Shown: piece by piece, positions 25,300-36,897 of the stretch | Layout: the number at the start of each line of letters is the position of its first letter | Numbering within the stretch: position 1 is the first letter of the stretch | Source: Phoronis australis | Lineage: Eukaryota > Phoronida > Phoronidae | Direction: 5' to 3' | DNA: 55,462 nucleotides | Assembly (NCBI GenBank): GCA_002633005.1 | Contig: NMRA01000442.1 | Location: 126,001-181,462 of the forward strand | Program-made: the position numbers and the translations under genes | Notes under the pieces: model-generated | Database searches by the model: none | What the model saw: the letters and a program-made list of their open reading frames with translations, nothing else | What the model was told of the DNA's origin: nothing

Positions 25300-28200
25300 A
25301 GTCTCGAAAATGAGTCGGCTCACAGACCTGACAAGTCGTGGAAATAGAAGATGACATTTCGTGCGTCCGCCCAAAAATACTTCGGCAAAGAGACAACTTA
25401 CGAAAAAGAGAAGCGCACACGAAGTTATCAAAAGCAGAAAAGGTTGCTTAGCATGCCTTTTGATGTCTGATATTACACATAACATCACGTTTTTTTGTCA
25501 AAAGATAAACGCTAGTGTTGGCTTTTAAAGTAAATGCCGAGTTCTGAGATTACACCTCAGTCCTGCATCCCCTGAGTTTGTCCGACTCTGGGGTCCTCGT
25601 TCACTTGTGTCGGACACCGAAGTTATCGGGCTGTAGCGCTCCTAGTAAACCGTTTTCTTCTTTTTCAGTCACCTTAGACATCGATTTTGCAAAATTTGTG
25701 CAATATCGGTTTTACGACCGAAAAACACATTTTTGATATATTGTTATTTGGGATATGCTTCTCATAGTTATTGGCTTTGACTACAGAATCTGTAGACGTG
25801 TTTTTGTGACTTTATAACAAATCCCCATTGTCTGCCAGACATTCAATGAAATCGAGGTTGGTTACTTACCCAGTTAACTAAGCTCGACATATTTTGCCAT
25901 TAATTATCAAGTTAGATATAAAGCAACTCCACTGGACTGTGACTGCAAGGTTGCAGATTTGCTCCCGTGCTGAGGCTGATTTCAGAAAATCACTTTTCTG
26001 GTCGATGATACCCGTTTAAGACCAACTACAGAATAACAGTCCTCGTATCAGTGCGTATAAAGAAAATGAAATCAATACCCATGTTTGAAAATAAATCATT
26101 AACACGGACAACAGATATTACTTTAAAAACTCTCTTTGTTTAATTCCAGTCATCCCCAACACCCATTCTGAACGTGAAACGGGATTCAAAGTTTATGGAC
26201 ATAATCGGAAGTAACGGAAGACATCGTAATTGAAATCACCGGAAAATGGGTTGGTGATACCGGAAGATCCGTCCGTTGACCGGGTTCCTTTTTATTATCT
26301 AAAGACAATAAACTAACAGAACGGATTTCTTAATGCAGTAGTCCACCCATGGCATAACTGCAAATCGAGGTTCATCGCATTCGCATTTCTATCAGCATTG
26401 TTAGAAAGTGAACTGGAAACGCAAAGGCAAAAATTTAACTATTTTAAGTATTATGCTATCTTACACAGGAAGCTTTGACTTCAGCTCATCATCAGGAAAT
26501 GAGTCAGTCTCCTTATGAGTAATCACCTTGGCTACACTTTATGGTACCCAGGAACCCTTCTGTACAACTGGTGAGGTGTAATTTCGTAAGCAAGTATAGG
26601 CACTAATGAATTTTCTCTTTCTGGTATGAAATTTGATGTCTTGAAGAAACAACGCTTGGATGGCCTGTACGTATCGACAACTTGTGCAACATACACGTCA
26701 ATCACTCGTAATGTGGCAGCCGCACCATCTTAAAAATTCAATACTGTTTCTCGACTTTAATCCTGTCACAAAAGCCACACTGGTCTTGCTTGTGAGATTT
26801 TAAAGTTGAATACATTTACCTCTTTACCTTTTCCAATCTCATTGTTGATTTTTTCTATCTTGACTTTCAACTTAATCACACCCGCATTTGTGCTGTAATC
26901 TTACACTCAGAACAACAGTAGTAAGACATCTCGCTCATAAATGCCATTTCAACACGTGTACGTGTGTCAATGCACAGTCTATTCTATAAGAAAACAATGG
27001 TTAAAAATAACAAAAAGATCACTACATCTGTACACAAACTTAACGTAGTAGCTATACGGCGACGCTAATAACAATAAAATCAGCAGAGAACGTGCGACTT
27101 CATTCATGCGATGGGTGCTTTGGCAACTGAGGAGTTTTCATATTTCTCTCCTGTGGCTTCAAGTTTCTGAAGAACTTGGCGCACAGTGTCTGGTCAGTCA
27201 AGCACTGGTGAATGTCAATGAAGCATGAGTGGACACAACCCACAGCGTGACAGTCAAGTGCCAGCTTACTACAATTCAGTTTTCAATACGTCTTTGGCGA
27301 GTGAAGTGCAAGCCTTATTGTTCAGCGGAGGACAATCCTGTCTCACGACTCTCTTCTTAAGATTAAGAACGATTATTCTTTAACAGTTCTATGTGATTGT
27401 CATTTGCTCGTTTGTTTGCTCTCCAACAGCGATGTTCGTTTTGGAATAAAGCTACTTGTACGTTCTGAACAGTGACACATTTTCACATTGTTAAACTAAT
27501 GAAGTCTACGGTGGCTTCAAAAGATCTGCACGGGATTTTTCTCCAGTCCTAAATCATGTCGACAGAGAATTACTCCTTTGAGACATTTGCATAGCAACTA
27601 TGTAGATAGAGTTAGTGTAGTCTTCAGGCGACCGCTCGACACTATATTCGTGAAACTGTCTTGTGCGTACATTATTTGATTGTTCCGTACATTAATACGA
27701 ACTTATCTTATTGTTCTTTAATTTCAAAATCTGAATGGCTCAGTAGAGGGAAAGTCGGACCAAAAAGGAAGTATAGGCATTACATCCATGTATCCTTAGT
27801 ATGAAATGTTAGAAAACCGCTATCGGATTAGGCCATTTACTATCATATAATCGGTCTCATAAAATCCCTTACCGTGATAGAATTCTGTGTGTAGGGGTGC
27901 GCCATTATGGAATTCCCATTTTTGGGTTGGCCGACCTCCACTGAACTCTGAAAAGTTTTCTTGAATCACAGATATTTTCGATGTACTTGTTGCTTACAGA
28001 AATAGAATCCTATCGCCGTAAAAATATAAGACTGAATTTATGATAATAAAAGGCCTAACTTGATTTTGTTTTTTATCCAGCAAAACAGGACGAAATGTGG
28101 CTTTTCCGTACTTTAAGTTCCAAAATGACAAGACTTTGTATTTAGACGATTATTCATTCTATTCTTTTCAATTGTATTAGTTTTTTGTTTCCTTGTATTT

Positions 28201-28580
28201 GCATTCGTCTTAATGGCGTCTTATAAACGCATTGGTGGGCTGGTTGCATACACTGTAAGCATAAGACACGACATGTAATAAAGATTAATTCATTCAGTTC
28301 ATTCGCGTGAGTTTGAATCTCGATTTAGACTTGACACGAACAGCGCTGGGCGTTAAATTTAAACTTTTTGCACCTCAAGAGTTTTGATAAAAATAAAAAC
28401 GAGGTTTTAGAAACAATTCACTGAAGAACACTATATACATAAATCGCGGTAACTGAAAGTTTAAGTTAATCCTGTCAATAATGGGGAAATATTTGAACTT
28501 TGACTTTTTTCAATTTCATGCCGTAACATGGCCCTTTGGCAGTCGTGATTCATCACAGAAATTTAAACGAAGTCAACCAC
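25300..28580. other. Non-coding stretch with two unproven minus-strand open segments
   Basis: Mostly AT-rich with no recognisable gene. 27100-27385 (minus) holds a cysteine-dense reading frame broken by one apparent single-base shift in an A-run. About 26540-26750 (minus) holds a 66-codon open segment after a possible TTTTTAAG acceptor, ending YRRVPGYHKV-stop. Neither matches a family I know. Confidence 0.35.
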
Positions 28581-28607
28581 TAATAAGTGTCCAGTGAAAA
28601 GGTGTCA

Positions 28608-29080
28608 GGCATGAAGAGTAAGTGTGATTTCCGCCATGTCTTCGACGAAGCCAAAAAAAATGAACTGGAACAGCTTTTGCTCCAGCACGTGAGAAAAGTG
28701 TTCATGGTCAAAGAATTGAAATATGTTCAGTTAATGAGGAGAGACTCCGAGGTCGAAACAACTGTATTGCAATATGTAAGAAAACTACAGCTCGCAAGAA
28801 AGTCTAACGAGAAAAAGAAGCTGTTTGAGGGAACGCTCGTGCCGACCTCGAGGCAGGAGATAATATAAATTCATCTGATCAAAGAAAACTTAACAAGTAC
28901 ATTAAATCCATCGTCTCGTGTAATTGCTTCATGGCGTTCATCTGTCTGAACAGGATCTTGAAGACGTTGCGCGGACTGTATTCCGCAGACCCATGACAAG
29001 TGAAGCACTCGCAAGGAGACGTCTTCCGTTATGGTACGGAATCAGTAATTCCAACCTCGCCAATCGAAGATGCTACTTCT
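28608..29080 (+). pseudogene. Decayed helical ORF, family unknown
   Basis: From ATG 28611, 85 codons are open (MKSKCDFRHVFDEAKKNEL...), rich in Lys, Glu, Leu and Val, predicted mostly alpha-helical, and ending TAA at 28868. Similar composition continues in the other two frames downstream: SSDQRKLNKYIKSIVS, then HLSEQDLEDVARTVFRR and SEALARRRL. This fits one ancestral frame broken by frameshifts. No domain is recognised. Confidence 0.3.
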
Positions 29081-29325
29081 AGAAATATATTTCGCTAGGG
29101 TACGCCACTAAGGTCCCAAACATACACGCGAAACACTCGCCTTCCGCTCGTGTGATTTTTCGTGTTCTTGCGCAATTTGCTTTTTCGCGAGATTCCTGCG
29201 TCAACGCAACGCACCCCAGTCCATAACAATACAGCGCATAGCGTCTGTTTTCAATTTTGAAACTTTCCTAGGTGCAGACTGCTACAAACCCATGTCTTCC
29301 TAACTAATTCTTTGAGAATCGAATG

Positions 29326-29331
29326 TTTATT
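29326..29331 (-). terminator. AATAAA poly(A) signal overlapping the stop codon
   Basis: The last codons read GAA TAA A, so AATAAA (29331-29326) contains the stop codon. No other AATAAA is seen in the next 100 bases downstream. If used, the 3' UTR would be about 15-25 nt. Confidence 0.4.
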
Positions 29332-32304
29332 CAATTCCAAGGACATGTTTTCCAATTTCCGCAAACATTGTGTTAGACTGCCTCAATGTTTCTTCGTTTT
29401 TAAACTCTGGGGGATCTGGACGTGTCCAGTGCACGGCGTAAACGTCAGTTTTCCAATCAAATGGCGACCCATTCAGATGGTGTATGTTGGCGTCTTTATA
29501 TCCAGGCTTCCACACTGGGTGACACTTATACTCAAAACAGATCACTTGCAAACGCCTGTCTATACGCACCGTGTCCGGGTGTCGCTCAGCAACTGAAACG
29601 GAACAATTTCATTTGGTTGACAAGTACCCGGTAGTCAATATTCATGAGGGATGGTAACTGAAGCCTTGCTCACCACTGAACCAGAATTCTCACCACAAGA
29701 GCGCAACCCATGACAATGTCCTATAAAAATTGCGCACTTCATGCATTTGCATATAAAATTATGCGAGAATAGTGGGCTTATGCGTATTTGTAATGCAGGT
29801 TAATATGTTGCACGGGGCCTTTATGTGTGCATGGTAAGTTTTCTGCAGCCTGTGTCAAAGGTTCGATTACCACTCCAGATTCCTCGTGAAATTGCTTGAA
29901 ACCAACGGCAGTTCTGATTTTCCCCCATTTTTGCACACGGTATTTTTTAAATTCAAACATCTGAGTAAAGCTTTGTTTATCCGCTTCAAAACGGTATTGA
30001 CGTGAATTTATTACAAACATGAATGAAAGGACATTCAGAAAATACTGAAGGTGTGTACAGTTAGAATTCAACAAAGTGAAAGTTCCGAGAATCGCGAGAC
30101 CACAGCCAGGATGCCTTAATTTCTTCATGGGACAAGATATCCCCAAGGAGGAAGCGGATTTTATTGAAACCAGTCCAGTGGACAAGAAGTACATTGACTC
30201 AAAGCTAGCCCACTAAGTTATCTTTTTTCTACACTCTTACCTCTGTACGGTTGCAGAAGCCCGTGATAATACCAATCAGCCGTGTGGTCGTACGTTGTCC
30301 AAGTCTCCAAGACATATTGTAGGAACATGGCGTTTTTCTTAGCCAAAAGTACACCTGCGTTGATTTTATCCGGCCAAGGCGGGTGCCAGTCGGGCCAGTC
30401 TAAACCTACCACAGCATCGTAACCTGATGAATACGCAATTTTTAAAATTTATTTCGAAACCGAGTTATGTAATTTGTAAGTTAAATTTAATCTTCGCATA
30501 TTGTATTTAGAAACGGGGTCAGCTACGTATAACAAGACGCACATCATGCAGGATGCAAAGATCAATGGAAAGAAAATGTGAATTTCATTCAACGTTCGAC
30601 GAGCGAGTTCGCATAAAACACTTAACTTTCACGATGACTAACACATAATTTTGGAATGCCCAAATTACGGCAGTGCATTTCTAAAACCGAACAACTTCGC
30701 TATTAAAAAAGCGGTTTTCAACTATTTATACCAACTGCCGAGCCTGTATGTAGCTCAGAGGTTAGTGGGGTGAACTGAACCAAACTCATTCGATTTGAAG
30801 TTCGTACATTTCCGTGTGACGTTTTCGTGTACATTAATTGCTACATAGTACAAAAATGACGACTTCCTTTGGAATGAGCGTGGACAAAGCCGAAAAATAG
30901 CTGTGCCGTTTGAGGCCGCTACAGGAAAAAGAATGATCAGCCGGCCTTGTTAGACTGATAGATGTCTCACATTCTAACAAGCATCTTCATGGTGTTTCTG
31001 ATTTTTCAGTGACAAGTCATAGGCGGCGCACCACAGGGGGCTGGGGAGCAAAAGCTCCCACCCCACTTTTTTCCAGTGCTGCGCCGCCCATACAAGTCAT
31101 CTGACTAACCTCTCAAGTCATCAATAGGTTTCACCCACACAGCGTCCCAATCAGTGTAGATGCCACCGTACTTCAGCAAAATATCCACTCTTAAAATATC
31201 GCTAACATGTGGCAGATCGGATATTTCGTTGGTATACACGAATTCTGGCAGTTCCCTGTAGACGAAATGAACTTTGGGATGGTCTTTAACCACTTTCCAA
31301 AGTTCGCCTGTGGGTGGTTTATTTCCGTGTAGGAAGACGGCATCCACTTTCAAAATGTTGATTGTGCTCATTATGCTGAGGTAAGCAAGAAAGGTCACTT
31401 CAAGACCTTCCATCCACACATAGTGCGCCAGCAGCGGGATCTGGTCGACGGAAGATGGAACAGGAAGCATAGGCTTGCTTTGTCCATAGAAAACCTGTCG
31501 TATTGTTTCCTTCAAAGGACCATCTCCATCCCAGATGTCACGTGGAAATAAATCCAGGTTTGACAACGATATGCATTTGTCCCTCTGAGACGATTGGTCA
31601 ATGTGCGATGGATTCTCACAACGATTGCCTAACGGAATTTCAAAGTCGGGTGTCAATTGAAAATAAGGCGGGATTTTAAACACGCCTCCCAATAACTGGT
31701 TGAAACGATTTAAACTGTCGTCTGCTAACACGAAAAATGACGTCTCCAGATTGCGCAGGACTTGCATGTTCTCGTTGATAATGATCGTTTCGTTGACGTA
31801 TGTTCCGCCATGCTTAACTAATAAGTCAACAACAATGTTCATTCTTGATCTAGCATTATCACCACACGACGGAATTTGCTTGAAGACAATAAACGGGATT
31901 TCCTTTTTCAAATTAAGAATCCACAAATTATATTTCTTGAAGTCTATGAGAGGATCGGCAGCGTAGTGAAAGTATATTTTATCAGGTCTTAAGATTTTGT
32001 GGACACTGAGTACACTTAGATAGTGCTTGAACTCGAAAAACTGTCTCTGGCACCAAACGTAGTGGACAATAGGTGGAGTAATTGTGTAAACAAGGTCTTG
32101 AGGGTTAGTGTCCGATAAATATCGAAGTAAAAAATTGGAATCACGCTCAGCGTAATGTTCTAAGCTGACCATTTCATGCCTGTTGTCGGCTGAGGTTTCA
32201 ACTAGAGCGGAAAATTTAGGCCTGTACTTGAAATAAATGACAAATACAAGACCAATGAGCACAATTAAAATTAGGAACCGTATCCAACGCTTAGGTATCT
32301 TCAT
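29327..32304 (-). CDS. Type II Golgi glycosyltransferase with tandem Gly_transf_sug (DXD, GT32-like) domains
   Basis: Three exons: 32304-31110, 30423-30241 and 29592-29327 (all GT-AG, all phase 1), joined to 547 codons plus stop. Residues 1-8 are cytosolic and basic, 9-25 a signal anchor, then a short stem. Domain 1 (about 77-215) and domain 2 (about 290-460) both begin HYVW and follow the sugar-transferase DXD fold pattern. Domain 2 has the expected SDILR (368-372) and GGIYTDWD (380-387). Domain 1 aligns to the same positions but reads GGTYVNET (166-173), replacing both Asp, and lacks the S-D-x-x-R residues. Family members such as OCH1-type and alpha-1,4-GlcNAc/galactosyltransferases use nucleotide sugar and a metal held by the DXD. 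The donor and acceptor here cannot be deduced. Start: ATG directly before the basic/TM segment. Confidence 0.88.
31016..31092. repeat. Small GC-rich hairpin in glycosyltransferase intron 1
   Basis: GGCGGCGCA near 31022 faces TGCGCCGCC near 31080 around a G/C-rich loop (GGGGAGC and GCTCCC). It lies within 20-90 bp of the exon 1 donor. Confidence 0.5.
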
Positions 32305-32330
32305 TTCTGGATGCTGTGAGAACTTTCCAT
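32301..32330 (-). promoter_or_regulatory. Upstream ORF overlapping the glycosyltransferase start
   Basis: ATG at 32330-32328 opens a 9-codon ORF (MESSHSIQK) whose TGA shares bases with the main ATG (ATGA overlap). It follows directly after a possible acceptor, TTTTCAATTTTCAG (AG at 32332-32331), so it may be the first ATG of the mature mRNA. Such an arrangement would favour termination-reinitiation. Confidence 0.45.
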
Positions 32331-33708
32331 CTGAAAATTGAAAAGTGGACTAGAGTGTATAAAAAGGCTTCAAAGCATACGTTGTCCGACATCGTCCAAA
32401 CAAGAGACTCGGCATACGTATAGCAACGGTTTTTATATACATGGTTGAATTTCAGTATTTGTTCAAATTCATTTGATGAATGTCGGAGATCAGGACTTCA
32501 GTCGCGGATATGAGAGTTCCTAAAGGTCAATGTGAAGAAAAGAGTAAGATGGCACTGGGACGCATTTTGATAACGAGGTATCACGACGGTTAGCATTTTT
32601 AAAGTGTGGGCTCTCGCCATAGTGTAATTGGTAGGAACGTGTCACGAACTCGGTCAGGTATTTCGCCCTCTCAAGAATCGCCTCCGGGTGGTTGTGTTGC
32701 CCTCATCCCCATGCATCGTTAGGTAGCGTCTTGGGTGGATATTTCGCCCACTCATGACGAGGACAAGTAAAACAAGTGTATGGTGACGGGGGGGGGGGGN
32801 GGGGGGGGGGGGTCGCTCATTATCATTAGGCAGTCCCTCTAGTGCCTATTACCTGTTATCCCGGTTGCATTCTGTTGGTATCATTTTTTATAAAACGAGC
32901 AGCGGCAACCCTACAGGCCTACTATACTGAGTTGTAGAACCCATGGGGGTTGACGGCTTTACACACATTTAGGCCTAACGGCTGTAATAGTCAAACACCA
33001 GCGGCACAGTCATGGCGTGTGATTTGGCCAGAGGATAACATTATGGTGGCCTTGGCCAAATTGCCACCCCACAGAAAGCCTCGTCAGATTGAGCAGAACA
33101 TTATTCTACAGGGTTATAGAGTCTGAATAACTGAGAAAATAGTAGCCCCGGCAAGGCCAGAGGGCCAAGACCGGGGTTCAATCTGAAGAAATATCGTGGT
33201 TCAGTCCCAGTTAACGTTCAGTAGCAGTGAGGTTCTCGTTTTATTGTCAAGTGGTGAAATAAGTATCTTCCAATGACTTCATGGGTTATGACTGGCGATT
33301 ATTGACAGACAAGCGAGACATACATCGCATGTAAGAACGGCAGCTAACCCTGGATCCATTAGTGGGCGAGGTTAGCTTTAGAGTAAGAAAGGTTGCATTT
33401 GTGTTTAGCCACCCTCAACCGCACACACCATGAATATCTGGATGCAACAGGTAGGCCTCAATAAGTTAAGTTAATCCTACCTCAGTAAGTGTGCTGTCTC
33501 CCTGCGTTTCCTTGCTCAGTCTCGTCTGTGGGTACACATGTTAGGTGCGTCGCCTATTACCTTTTGTGTTCTTTAGAAAGGTTATATAACCGAATTTTAA
33601 AGTATTTGGACAATGCCCAGCTAAGGTGATTCATCTGTGCCACGCAAGTCAGACCGACCTCCGCAAGACGCATCATTTAACGTGTCCAGAAAATTTGGGT
33701 TGAAAAGT
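32331..33708. other. Intergenic, with tRNA-like SINE-type segment and poly-G
   Basis: No gene recognised. 32618-32700 contains TAGTGTAATTGGTAGGAACG, resembling a Pol III A box, followed by a weak B-box-like segment; this could be a SINE remnant. 32788-32812 is a run of G interrupted by one N. Confidence 0.35.
32788..32812. repeat. Poly-G tract with one ambiguous base
   Basis: About 24 G around a single N at 32800. Length is unreliable in assembly. Confidence 0.9.
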
Positions 33709-33979
33709 CTAGGATGCGGAAATCAGCCCTGATACATAAGATTTCACCGATTTGTTGAATACCTGTCTTGGAAACGAGATTTTTTTCATTTGAACTGCCT
33801 GGAGAGAAGGTTCCGGGAGGTATTTAGTCACAGATGGGCGGGGGCACCACTTGTACTCCAGATGGGTGGGGGTGTTCACTTCCAAATTAGGACAGTCAGG
33901 GTAGTGACACGGTAAGCTCGCTTTCAATCTGGCCACTGTTGCAGTTATCACAAATTCTTTATCTTGCCAGTGGGTAGAC
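33709..33979 (-). CDS. Candidate exon of an unrecognised gene (exon C)
   Basis: Acceptor CACGCAG precedes 33979. The frame stays open through STHWQDKEFVITATVARLK, a PCHYPDCP motif and a KWCPRPS motif to either a GTATTC donor (exon end 33763, phase 0) or a stop at 33709. It joins in phase to exon B (phase 2: CA plus G). The four Cys and the Cys-Pro motifs suggest a folded extracellular or luminal domain. I do not recognise the family. Confidence 0.45.
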
Positions 33980-34285
33980 CTGCGTGCCGCCTTCAGGGTT
34001 GTTTCAATAAAAAATATATATAATGAGGATGCTGTTATGGTAAAACTGTGCGAGGTGAATGTTCTATACAGAATATAGAACCCTTATGTTGTGAAAGTTC
34101 TAGTGAGATAATTGACTTTTCGTGGCGTTCCAAACCCCGCCTTTTAACAGAGCCTCATTAAACATAAAGCAATTCAATAAAAAAGTGTTTATCCTTGAAA
34201 ATGAATTTAAGCATCACATACATATATCCCATGCTTCGCCCTTAATAGTCGTATTTACGACTGAAAAACTCTTTTGTCAAAAATT

Positions 34286-34440
34286 CGGGGCTGAGTTGCG
34301 TAAAGCTTCAAAAGATATCCGCTGCATAAACTTGATTGTTGCATGACGTCATGTACATTGTTCATCAATAACGACGTGACGCGTGGTAATGCGACGTCAT
34401 TGTTGCAATACGGCGTATAACTTTTATGCAACTGGGCCCA
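34286..34440. mobile_element. Short inverted-repeat element, family B copy 2
   Basis: Left end GAGTTGCGTAAAGCTTCAAAA and right end ACTTTTATGCAACTGGGCC are imperfect inverted repeats. The interior GATTGTTGCATGACGTCA and GCGACGTCATTGTTGC match 10245-10392 in the same order. Confidence 0.65.
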
Positions 34441-34881
34441 GTAAAATAGTGTACTCGAGTCGCCCAGATAGATCACAGTCGGTCACACTGGGTCACGCGA
34501 AGGGAGGCATAGCGAATTTATAATTTGTGCCTTATCGCAAATTAGGAAGGCGTGAAGGAAAACGTTTCTCAGATCGTTCAACTATTACATAACTAGAGAA
34601 ATTGACACGTAAGTGGTTTGTTACTGGAGGAATTGTCAGCTCCCAAGTTTGCCCTACCGCACACATACACTCATTAAACTTATGTGGGCGTGGCCTTATC
34701 AACAAGTCACCGTGTTTAGCTAGATATCTGCAAATGTATGGAATTTAAAGCGGCATTGAACTCGCGATTTCTGTCAAAAAAAAGTTTTGATTTTGGCCAG
34801 CTTGCCGTTAAGACATTGGTTTCAATTGAGACGAGTTTGTCTCAGGTCTCAGATTGATTTCTGGAATTGTAAAGAACTTAC

Positions 34882-35063
34882 TGTTCACTTGGTCGACCTG
34901 AACTTTCAGGAATTTGGTCTGAAGAAATAACGACGTTAGTTCCTTCTGAGCACAAAGATGACTTCTCAACTGAGTAAGGACTGAACTGAACATTACAAAA
35001 TTTATCTCGGAAAGTGGCGTAAATCAATGCTTGATTTTTGATAAAAAGCACGGGTTTAATGGT
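34882..35063 (-). CDS. Candidate exon of an unrecognised gene (exon B)
   Basis: A good acceptor (ATACTTTTACAG, AG at 35065-35064) and a consensus donor (GTAAGT at 34881) bound 182 bp. The frame starting TIKPVLF is open for 60 codons and ends in phase 2, which fits exon C. A second frame beginning at ATG 34993 (MFSSVLTQLRSHL, heptad-like) is also open and runs through the donor. Which frame is used cannot be settled by eye. Confidence 0.35.
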
Positions 35064-35939
35064 CTGTAAAAGTATATGTTTTAACGAAAGCAGAAAGCCT
35101 GTTGGATTTGAGTACGCGTTACGTGACCACGTCTTTACTAAAATTTACCGAAAAAATGTAGTCATAGAAAAACAACGGTATAAAAACACGACCACGTCTT
35201 TTGGCATGAATGTTCCATGATGAAACCCCCAAAATACTGATATAGTTTAGCCTTTGGCTTTCATTAATTTTACGCAACTTTGATTTTTCATAAATAACTG
35301 TGAAGTTCATAATTTTTGATAGCCCTCATGCCAATATGGAACAGTCTAAAGACAATCCCTTTAAGTATTTTTGGAAAACATTAAGTTCATATAGTACAGT
35401 GCGTGACAGTTTCCTTGCAATGTGATCAGCCATCTCTTGAGATACGATGCTGTGAATTTAGAAAATATCATGGTAGCACATAACTTTTAAACTGAAAATT
35501 ACCCGAGTTTCGTCAAAGGAGACTTATGATATAGACCACTTTACCGTTACAAAACCGACCTCGACGTGTTCTAACTATTATAGTGTAAACGGAGCATCAA
35601 ATGAGAATTGATCGGGCGAAAAATGATAGTTCGTTACTGCTCGACCGCAGTCGGTGCATATAGTGACCGTCCTGGACAAGACAACTTGGTCTCAAGCACT
35701 ACTTTACTAAGTGTCGATCCTTTAATTGACTGAGGATCAAATCGAGACCAATTTTTGTTCAATTTTTAAATTTAATTTTTAAATATTAATTTAAACTATA
35801 TTAATTTAATTTGATTTAATTTAACGTAGTTTAATCTAAATTAATTTAATTTATTGCTGTTGGCGGACAATTCTGTATAAGTATTAGCCTTTAGCTAAAG
35901 CATGTTTTCAATCTATTGTATTTTATCCTCTGTAAGAAG

Positions 35940-35940
<1 letters not shown>

Positions 35941-35972
<32 letters not shown>
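35941..35972. repeat. (TTA)n microsatellite
   Basis: About ten perfect TTA units, directly downstream (minus strand) of the stop of candidate exon A. Confidence 0.95.
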
Positions 35973-35983
35973 TTAACGGTTAC

Positions 35984-36284
35984 CGGTATAAATCAAGTCA
36001 GTTTTTGTTACGAAAGGCGAGTTTATGGACCAAGGTTCCCAGAACTCGGGGAAACTGCCTTTGCGAACTTCAACTAAAATGATGGGACCATCCTCAGGAA
36101 AACATGTTTTCAAATAATGAAAAACTTCACCATTAGGAATATCCTGTCCATCCAAAAACGGTAACCCGGAATGAAATCTCATTTTTCTAGTTATTGGTTT
36201 GTGGCCGGCATCGAAGACCTTCAAAAATGTTGCGCGCTCGATGGCCGGAGGCGCGTGTTGTGAAATTTCAAAGCACTCAGACCA
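35984..36284 (-). CDS. Candidate exon of an unrecognised gene (exon A)
   Basis: Acceptor AACAAATAG directly before 36284 lets the frame begin at WSECFEISQHAPPAIERATF. It then stays open for 103 codons, ending in a stop at 35973 or at a possible donor (G/GTAACC) after 35984. Composition is protein-like (PFLDGQDIPNGEVF, PEDGPIILVEV, WEPW). Its phase at the donor (1) does not fit exon B directly, so it is either a last exon of a separate gene or an intermediate exon is missing. The glycine/hydrophobic pattern faintly recalls ILEI/PANDER-type lectin domains in Golgi enzyme stems; this is weak. Confidence 0.45.
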
Positions 36285-36897
36285 CTATTTGTTGAAATAT
36301 AAATCTGCAGTTCTTCATGGAAAGCGACACTGAAACAAACAGGTTATTTACCCCGCAGCCCAGTCAACGTAGTCCAGTGAAACAAAAATCAGCAAAGCGA
36401 AGCCATTCATTGGCTTGCTAGGGAAACGTACACATGCGCGCACCCAACCTAAAAAACGAGAGCGCTCGGAGGAGCGACACTTGGCGGAACTAATCGAAAA
36501 GACGACGATGAGGGTGACGACGACAATCAAGACGATCAAGGCGTTAATTATGAATAACACGATAACACGATAACATTCATGTGACTAGCGAAGAAATCAA
36601 ATAGAGAGCAGACAATCAACTACAATAAAGAACAATAAATGGCCCAGCATGACGGACGAGTCATGTCTGTTCCCACATTCTAAAATAGGTGGCGCTATGT
36701 GACAGTCTGCAAAGCAAAGTTATGTTTACAATAAGTATTTGCCCTGGAACTGTACGAGCTATGCCACAGTAGGACACTGCTGGCTGGGTCAGTCTGGGTC
36801 AACTAGGCATAATCAAAACAAAGTGAACTGAAAGCCAGCCAGCTGCATGTGACCGAAAGAACAACGGTATTCGAAAATCTCGAATAATTCAAAAAGT

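Noticed and set aside
26540-26750. 66-codon minus-strand open segment ending YRRVPGYHKV
   Set aside because: One possible acceptor but no partner exon; length is compatible with chance.
36348-36560. Hydrophobic minus-strand frame that looks like a signal anchor
   Set aside because: It has no ATG, the hydrophobic run comes from a GTC/GAC-rich simple repeat, and no in-phase splice partner is evident.
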